Part shown: positions 58,233 to 64,000 of the stretch, piece after piece | Layout of the letters: every line of letters begins with the position of its first letter | Position numbering within the stretch: the stretch's first letter is position 1 | Assembly (NCBI RefSeq): GCF_937616625.2 | Contig: NC_065571.1 | Span: 8,372,501 to 8,436,500 of the forward strand | Length of the DNA: 64,000 nucleotides | Reading direction: 5' to 3' | From: Mercurialis annua | Taxonomy: Eukaryota; Streptophyta; Magnoliopsida; Malpighiales; Euphorbiaceae | Translations under genes and position numbers: made by a program | Notes under the pieces: generated by a model | What the model saw: the letters and a program-made list of their open reading frames with translations, nothing else | Told to the model about the DNA's origin: nothing | Databases searched by the model: none

Positions 58233-58871
58233 CTAGTTTCGCATACGTGCTATGCACGTGACTCGTAACGTAACATGTCAATGAATATATTAGTAAATTT
58301 ATTATAATTATATCAATTTTTTATTTATAATTAATATTAAATTAGATAAGAATTTTTGTAAAAGTAAATATAATATATTCGGTTATTAAATTTGTTCCAT
58401 ACTGAATTTATTCTTCTTTTGGTTTTATAATAACCATAATTAAATAATTAATTTAATTTTATTAATAATATTTTTAAAAATAATAATAAGATAGAAATTT
58501 AAATAATATTATATTGACCAAATACAGTATTTTAATTTTGTAGTTTAATTAAACTAAAAGATAGGTATTCCTACTAATTTGGAGACAATTTAGTTATTTT
58601 TTACATATTAAAACTAAATTGGAGATAAGTTAGCTACCTATTCTAATTGATAGGTATTCCTACTAATTTGGAGACAATTTAGTTATTTTTTACATATTAA
58701 AACTAAATTGGAGATAAGTTAGCTACCTATTCTAATTAGGACTTTAATTAAAATAGTGATTAATTAAATAACTAATTAGATAATGACTATAAAACCTTTA
58801 TTTAATACTAAACTGAAAAGGATTATTCGGTAAATTTGTCTGTCCCCCCCATCCGTGCTTTTATATATAGA
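58233..58871 (-). mobile_element. Non-autonomous Helitron with an 89 bp internal tandem duplication
   Basis: On the minus strand it begins TCTATATATAAAAGCACGGA (58871) and ends ACGTATGCGAAACTAG (58233), followed by T. The 3' hairpin is acgtgc-ata-gcacgt. The interior is homologous to the Helitron at 26779-27332. Two identical 89 bp copies stand at 58560-58648 and 58649-58737 (each starting gataggtattcctac). No coding capacity. Confidence 0.9.
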
Positions 58872-59398
58872 CTAGTGTCGCTTTACGTGTTTCACACGTG
58901 GCTCGTAGTGTAACTCGGCAAATAGTGAAAATTATATTTATTATAAATTAGGATAATTGTATTTATATTTAATTAATAATTATTATTATAATTATAATTA
59001 TAAATTGTATCCACCGTATAGAGTTTGAAGTTATTTAATTTAATGCTGTCAATTGCATGTAGAAGCATTAATTTTGTCGTGCTAATATTTAGGGAATTTG
59101 TTGCCTATCTAGCTAAATTATACATTTATTATTAATTATATACTGTGAGAAGATATTGATATATTAGGTGAGTATTTTAATGAGTATTTAATTTGTACTA
59201 AAAATAGTTTAAGTTAGCTAATTTTTAGATGGAAAAATTCTATAAAATAGGTGAGTATTTTAATTGTAAAAGTAATTTAAGGTAGCTAATATTTAGATAA
59301 AAGAATTATTGTTTAATCATAATTAAAACAGCATTAAGGACATTAACGTAAAAGTGTCTGTCCCCCCCCCCCATCCGTGCTTTTATATATAGTATAGA
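58872..59398 (-). mobile_element. Second non-autonomous Helitron, abutting the first
   Basis: On the minus strand it begins TCTATACTATATATAAAAGC (59398), preceded by A, and ends AAGCGACACTAG (58872) directly against the 5' TC of the next Helitron. The 3' hairpin cacgtg-tgaaa-cacgt lies about 12 bases from the end. The 5' 40 bases match the other two Helitrons but the interior and 3' end differ, so it is a related subfamily. Confidence 0.85.
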
Positions 59399-59626
59399 TA
59401 TAGATATAGATGAAACAACGTCGTTTTCAATATTCAGAGATTTGAAAATGCGTTTTCGCTTAGTTGAAGGACCATATAAGGATAAAAAATCGCTTAAGAA
59501 CCAGATAAATAAAACATATATAATTTTAGGGATTTGAAAATGAATTATTCCATTTTTCTTTTATTATTTCTTTCATTGAACCTGTGCTCATTACTACCGG
59601 TTCATGCCCTTTACTTATTCTTTTTT

Positions 59627-59956
59627 GGCCAATTCTATATGGAGGTCCATGTATTTTATACTTTTTTCTGTAGGTTTTTATACTTTATTTTTGTATTATC
59701 TGATCCCTCTACTTATCTATTTTTAATTTTTAGGTCTTTTGTGAGTTTTTTCCAGTCCCTCTACTTATAATTTTTGTTTCCTCCAATCTCTCTACTTACA
59801 ATTTTTATTTCCTTCAGCCACACAAAAAGACCAGACTCATAAAGGACCTGAAAATCAAAAATAGGTAAGCAGAGGGATCAAATAATACAAAAATAAAATA
59901 TAAGGACCTACAAAAAAAAAATATGTAAAATACAGAGACCTCTATATGAATTAAGC
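59627..59956. mobile_element. Long-TIR MITE with 10 bp duplication
   Basis: attctttttt flanks both sides (59617-59626, 59957-59966). Arms ggccaattctatatggaggt.. and ..agacctctatatgaattaagc pair over about 110 bp with 'ggtttttatactttatttttgtattat'. The plus-strand 78-codon hydrophobic frame starting at 59534 runs into it and is T-rich chance. Confidence 0.85.
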
Positions 59957-59966
59957 ATTCTTTTTT

Positions 59967-60351
59967 CGATTAAAACTCTTTACTTGATTTGTTTAAAAGC
60001 TTATAGTGGAATAAGAATAGTAAATGAAGTCACAAGTCTCTCTTGAGCATAACATTTCATGCATTAATTTTTGGCCAGATAAAGCATGACTACAAAAACA
60101 CTTACAAGTGTAAGTTTTGAAAAAAAATTTGATAATCTGATGTAAAAAAGAATACCTATGCATACAAATTTTTTAATTACAGATTGCCATACAAAATTAA
60201 AAAACGCAAATCATACAACTGCACTAGATTTTAATTTTTCAAATTTGTTTGAGTCTAATACATCGCTAAAACTTTTGAATCAGCAAAACTCTACAATGTG
60301 CAAATTCAAACCATTACAAAAAAAACTTGAATGAATCATCAAACACACTAA
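59967..60351. other. AT-rich intergenic DNA
   Basis: No feature recognised. Confidence 0.45.
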
Positions 60352-60729
60352 GGCACCGTTTGGATTGAGGGTTTTTAAAATCCATGGATTTTAGCAAAAT
60401 CGATGGATTTTAAATCAATGGAATTTAAATCCATAGATTTTAAAATTCCATCGTTTGGATTGAATATAAAATCAATGGATTTTTAATATTATTTATGGAA
60501 AATAATAAATAGTATAACAATCCTTCATCTATAAAAAATGGTGGATTTGGACTTTCCCACTTAGCAGGTGGGAAATCAAAACCCTCAAAAATGATGGATT
60601 GTAGAAAATGAGGGAATTTATAAATCCATGGATTCGATTAATTTTTTTTCTAGGCAAACGATAGATTTTGTCCAAATCCATGGATTGTTTAGAATCCATC
60701 GTTTAAAATCCATCAATCCAAACGGTGCC
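60352..60729. mobile_element. Tourist-like (PIF/Harbinger) MITE
   Basis: Termini ggcaccgtttggattg and caatccaaacggtgcc are perfect inverted repeats flanked by TAA (60349-60351 and 60730-60732), the PIF/Harbinger duplication. The interior repeats 'aaaatccatggattt' in both orientations. 378 bp, non-coding and well preserved, so fairly young. Confidence 0.9.
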
Positions 60730-60881
60730 TAAAATAATTGATTTCTTCAAAAATAGTGTGAATTTTACACTAAAACTTCACTGTAACAGTTGATTCTATT
60801 TTTTACACTAAAAAAATGGTCTCAGTAGATTCATATCAAATAAATTATATAAACGTTTTACACTTACACTCATAAATTATT

Positions 60882-61266
60882 AGGCTTAATTACTTAAAAA
60901 CCACCCACCTTAAACTTTTTTTTCGTTTATACCCTGACCTAGGAAAAAATTCATTTATACCCTGACGTATGTATTTATGTTTCATCTCTACCCCGAGGAA
61001 CTAAATTAACCTCTTTTCATTACAAAAAAAGTTTAAAATAGTTCTTCATTTTTAACCTAAACTAATTAGAGATTAATTAGAAATGGATTTTTCTCTAAAT
61101 GAAGGACTATTTTAAACTTTTTTCTAAATAAAAAGAGGTTAATTTAGTGCCTCGGGGTAGAGGTGAAACATAAACATATACGTCAGGGTATAAATGAACT
61201 TTTTCCTAGGTCAAGGTATAAACGAAAAAAAAAATTCAAGGTGGATGGTTTTTAAGTAATTAAGCC
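60882..61266. mobile_element. Long-TIR MITE with exact 9 bp duplication
   Basis: taaattatt flanks both sides (60873-60881, 61267-61275). Arms of about 140 bp pair from aggcttaattacttaaaaacc inward through 'ataccctgac.tagg', 'tcatttataccctgacgta' and 'taccccgagg.actaaatt'. The terminus matches the element at 28661-29103, so they belong to one family. Non-coding. Confidence 0.9.
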
Positions 61267-61275
61267 TAAATTATT

Positions 61276-62423
61276 ATATACTTACAAATTACATCAATAT
61301 ATTTATTCATAATAGAATATATTATTAATTTTGATAATATATTTTCTAAATATATGTTCATATATTTTTAAATATGTAAAATAGCTATATTTATTAAATT
61401 ATATATATATCTATTTATGTTTCAGGTATTTTAATTTCTTTTGTCGTTGTTGTGTGTTTTTTAATTGTTGAATTAATTAATTCAAGTCTATTTTATATTA
61501 ATATGTATAATATAAATATGTCCATATATTTTTAATCTACAAAATGACTGTTTTAATTTTAAAAAATAAAATAAAAATTTGTCAAATAAAAAAAATTAAA
61601 ATATATTATATTTGTAAACTGTTGAATCAATTAATATACATCTATTTTATTTAATGTTACATATTTAAATTTTTGACAAAATTGAACATGTTTATTTGAA
61701 TTATATTATAACAAAAATTAGCAAATATTTAATAATAAAATTTATAATAAAATAAAGAATCAAAAGTAAAATAGAATGACAATGTTCTCTTTTTTTTAGA
61801 ATAACAATGTTCTATTTAACACAAATAAAATGGATTCATGAATAGAGTAATAAGATTAGATACACTATAACTATAAGAGAGTTAGATATCGAATTGCCGA
61901 TGATTTTCACACTAAAATGACAAAATAATAAACTACTGGAGATAGCCTTAAAACTATAAAAACGATGTAGATCAATCCTTCAAATTAAGTTTGTTTATAT
62001 TTTCATTAGAAAAATTGTTTATTTGCAATGATAATATAAATTACAGGTTCTGATCACACATATCGGGAAACATCTACCTGCACAAGTTCGATTAGGAGAT
62101 AGAGAGGATTCGACAGAAATCCAAATCAGAATTTAGATGCATAAATTTTCTTTCATGCAAAATTAATGTTGAATATGCATCACCTTTCAAAATGGATTAC
62201 ACCGAGATCAAATTTGAAAACTATACCTTCCGTCTAAGAATTTTTAGCAAAAGAAACCCATATAAACCCATATAAACGATGAACAAACAAAAATCAATAA
62301 CAATTTTTCTTTTAATTTAATCACTCGGCAACCAATCGTTTATAGAGATGCGAATGCAACCATATCATGTAGCATAAGTTTAGCTTTTTTTTTTGTCAAA
62401 GGCTAAAATTTCCACTAATAAAA
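61276..62423. other. AT-rich intergenic DNA
   Basis: Very A/T-rich, no gene and no bounded repeat recognised. Confidence 0.45.
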
Positions 62424-62693
62424 GGAAAAAGGGTCATTTGTGCCCCTAAGATTTGTTTACAAGTGAGCCCCTAACATCCATAAAGGTTCAAATATGCCCC
62501 TAACGTCTTAAAAAATGAACGATCAAGCCCCTAATTTGACTTACAAATGAGACATTAAGGGCATGATTGTCAAAATCGGAGGGCCTATTTGATCAATTTT
62601 TAAGACGTTAGGGGCATATTTGAACCTTTTCGGACGTTGAGGGCTTACTTGATCCTCGAGTCAAACCTTAAGGGCATAAATGACCCTTTTCCC
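62424..62693. mobile_element. Long-TIR MITE with exact 9 bp duplication
   Basis: ctaataaaa flanks both sides (62415-62423, 62694-62702). Arms start ggaaaaagggtcatttgtgc and mirror gcataaatgacccttttccc. They pair almost to the centre via 'gttcaaatatgcccctaacgtctta'. 270 bp, non-coding. Confidence 0.9.
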
Positions 62694-62702
62694 CTAATAA
62701 AA

Positions 62703-63238
62703 TGAAAATTACATAAATGAATAGTTCTTCAACAACTTGAAAGAAACTATTCTAAAATAATGATGAGAGTTGTTTTAAACAGTCATCGAATAAGTTTAGC
62801 TAATTAGCTTGATGCATATTTGAAAATATAACTCCAATGAACAATTAACAAGAAGAAAACACCTCTAATGTTAACAATATCAATTCCAACATTTTGAAAG
62901 TCTATTACATAGAGAAGTATTCTACATTTTGTAATTTGTAGTCACAACAAACAATCTACTTGTAATGCACCAATATTGGTGCATACTACGAATAGAATTA
63001 AATTACTTCTAAATTTTACAAAGGGTGATCTATAACTATAACAACTAGTTCAATAATCCATCAAATTAACAAAGATCATCAACAACTTAACGGAAACAAA
63101 TTATAGAAATTAATTTCTCATCATCATCAAACCAAATAAAGTGTAACATACTCATACAACAGGATTAAGATCATTTTTATCTTAATCTAATCTATTTTTC
63201 TTTATAATCCGCATAATTAAGAAAAAAATGTAATTTTT
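62703..63238. other. 3' flank of the second ERF gene
   Basis: A/T-rich; contains the 3' UTR of the minus-strand gene ending at 63239. No repeat recognised. Confidence 0.4.
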
Positions 63239-63940
63239 TTAAAGACATAAAGCAGTGCAGTGAAGATCTTCACCGGAAAAGTCAACCTGAGGTGGAAAAT
63301 TCAGATCAAACGGCAAAACCTTCCGGCAACTTAAAGAAGAAGAAGCCGAAGCAATATCTCCGTCGTCAACAACCGATGACGATGAATCACAATCACTATG
63401 ACAATCTTCCGGCACCACCGGCGGAGTCCGAGGATGATGTCTCTGTTTCTTTCTACTTTCAACCGCCGCAGACGCGGCGGTCTGCGGCGGCGGTCTGGGT
63501 CCGCTGAATGACTCTACAGTACTACTCAAGTTACTCGACGCGGGTCTCTGCGGATTTACATCAGGATGATGAATATGATGTCCGTCGTACCCATGACTCG
63601 CCTGAAAAGCATGCGACGGCGGAGGGTTTTGGTATGCGAAAGGAGGTAGCTCTATATTATTTAACGGAAAATTAGTTTTCGCCTTCGGCCCACGGAGGTT
63701 GAGAGCGGCGGTGTCGTAGGCACGAGCTGCATCTTCGGCGGAGTCAAAAGTGCCGAGCCAGACTCGGGTTTTCTTCCACGGATCTCTGATTTCTGCGGCG
63801 AATCTGCCCCATGGACGTTTACGAACTCCTCTATATCTGGGTTCCTTTCCATTTATGTTGTTTTGTTGAGTAACAGGCACAGATCCGTTCGGTTCCACCA
63901 TCGCCGATGCGCCGGCGGCGGAACCTCTTCCTCTCCTCAT
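63239..63940 (-). CDS. Second class II AP2/ERF repressor (EAR motif), intronless
   Basis: 233 residues with the same plan as the gene at 46.6 kb. MRRGRG start, AP2/ERF domain at about 36-93 ([38 protein letters not shown]), the [19 protein letters not shown] segment, a [13 protein letters not shown] stretch, FDLNFPP (DLNFPP at 212-217) and a C-terminal tail ending HCTALCL. The main differences from its paralogue are DPWKK versus DPYKK in the domain and a His-rich middle ([10 protein letters not shown]). The pair most likely arose by local duplication and both copies look functional. Only 60 bp of upstream sequence is in the window. Confidence 0.95.
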   Translation of the reverse strand: MRRGRGSAAGASAMVEPNGSVPVTQQNNINGKEPRYRGVRKRPWGRFAAEIRDPWKKTRVWLGTFDSAEDAARAYDTAALNLRGPKAKTNFPLNNIELPPFAYQNPPPSHAFQASHGYDGHHIHHPDVNPQRPASSNLSSTVESFSGPRPPPQTAASAAVESRKKQRHHPRTPPVVPEDCHSDCDSSSSVVDDGDIASASSSLSCRKVLPFDLNFPPQVDFSGEDLHCTALCL

Positions 63941-64000
63941 GTAAAAAGAAAGATTAGGAAGAAAAAAGAAAACCCAGCAACTTAATTAGCTGAGATAAAA

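Larger units (their letters stand above)
58012..59545. mobile_element. Inverted-repeat element hosting two tandem Helitrons
   Basis: Left arm (58012-58205: aattcatttctaagtc.., tgttttatttatct, ggttcttaaa, atgatctttcaacttag, cgacgccgttt) and right arm (59410-59545) match when one is reverse-complemented (aattcattttcaaatccc, tgttttatttatctgg, ttcttaagcg, atggtccttcaactaag, aacgacgttg). The Helitron pair lies in its loop. Host length without Helitrons is about 370 bp. No clear flanking duplication. Confidence 0.65.

Noticed and set aside
59534..59770. 78-codon Phe/Leu-rich plus-strand frame that looks like a membrane peptide
   Set aside because: T-rich DNA running into a MITE arm; hydrophobicity follows from TTT/TTA codons.

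Overview
The window is nuclear DNA of a flowering plant, most likely a eudicot. It is strongly AT-rich. Its genes are split by introns with canonical GT..AG junctions, and there is a nuclear-type tRNA-Phe. The mobile elements are of typical plant kinds: L1-type LINE, Ty1/copia, Helitrons, Mutator-like, hAT, Stowaway, Tourist-like and pogo/Emigrant-like MITEs. The sequence does not allow the species to be named.

Protein-coding layout. The left part carries a secreted GDSL esterase/lipase (3.7-5.1 kb, +), a 100-residue stand-alone SWIB-domain protein (5.6-6.6 kb, -), a cold-shock-domain glycine-rich RNA-binding protein (14.2-14.8 kb, -) and a small DUF761-like protein (19.5-19.9 kb, -). Then comes a block of conserved genes, all on the minus strand: a 16-exon EHD-family membrane-remodelling ATPase (21.9-26.3 kb), a 4-exon DUF3537 multi-pass membrane protein (29.6-34.2 kb), and two intronless class II ERF repressors with C-terminal EAR motifs (46.6 and 63.2 kb). 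From memory, EHD / DUF3537 / ERF lie side by side in Arabidopsis (At3g20290-At3g20310), so this block looks like preserved microsynteny stretched by transposons. An isolated tRNA-Phe(GAA) lies at 43.1 kb.

Mobile DNA fills most of the rest. The youngest large insertion is a LINE at 48.3-54.2 kb, between the two ERF genes. It has matching target-site duplications, a complete ORF1, and an ORF2 broken only by one in-frame amber codon. At least nine short elements with long inverted repeats are flanked by readable 9-10 bp duplications. This points to one or several Mutator-like MITE families that spread through the locus, including into intron 1 of the DUF3537 gene.

Nested insertions give a relative history. 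A Helitron sits inside a MITE at 26.8-27.7 kb. Two Helitrons abut end to end inside an inverted-repeat element at 58.0-59.5 kb. A 1.17 kb foldback sits inside a Stowaway-like MITE at 40.9-42.3 kb. A near-perfect 739 bp hairpin element sits inside a decayed MULE at 16.0-18.9 kb. An hAT MITE sits inside an old LINE fragment at 8.6-9.1 kb, and an Emigrant-like MITE sits inside a copia LTR at 55.2-56.0 kb. I saw no CRISPR array, operon or convincing new protein system. The unusual content is this layered transposon architecture and several very large hairpin-forming sequences.
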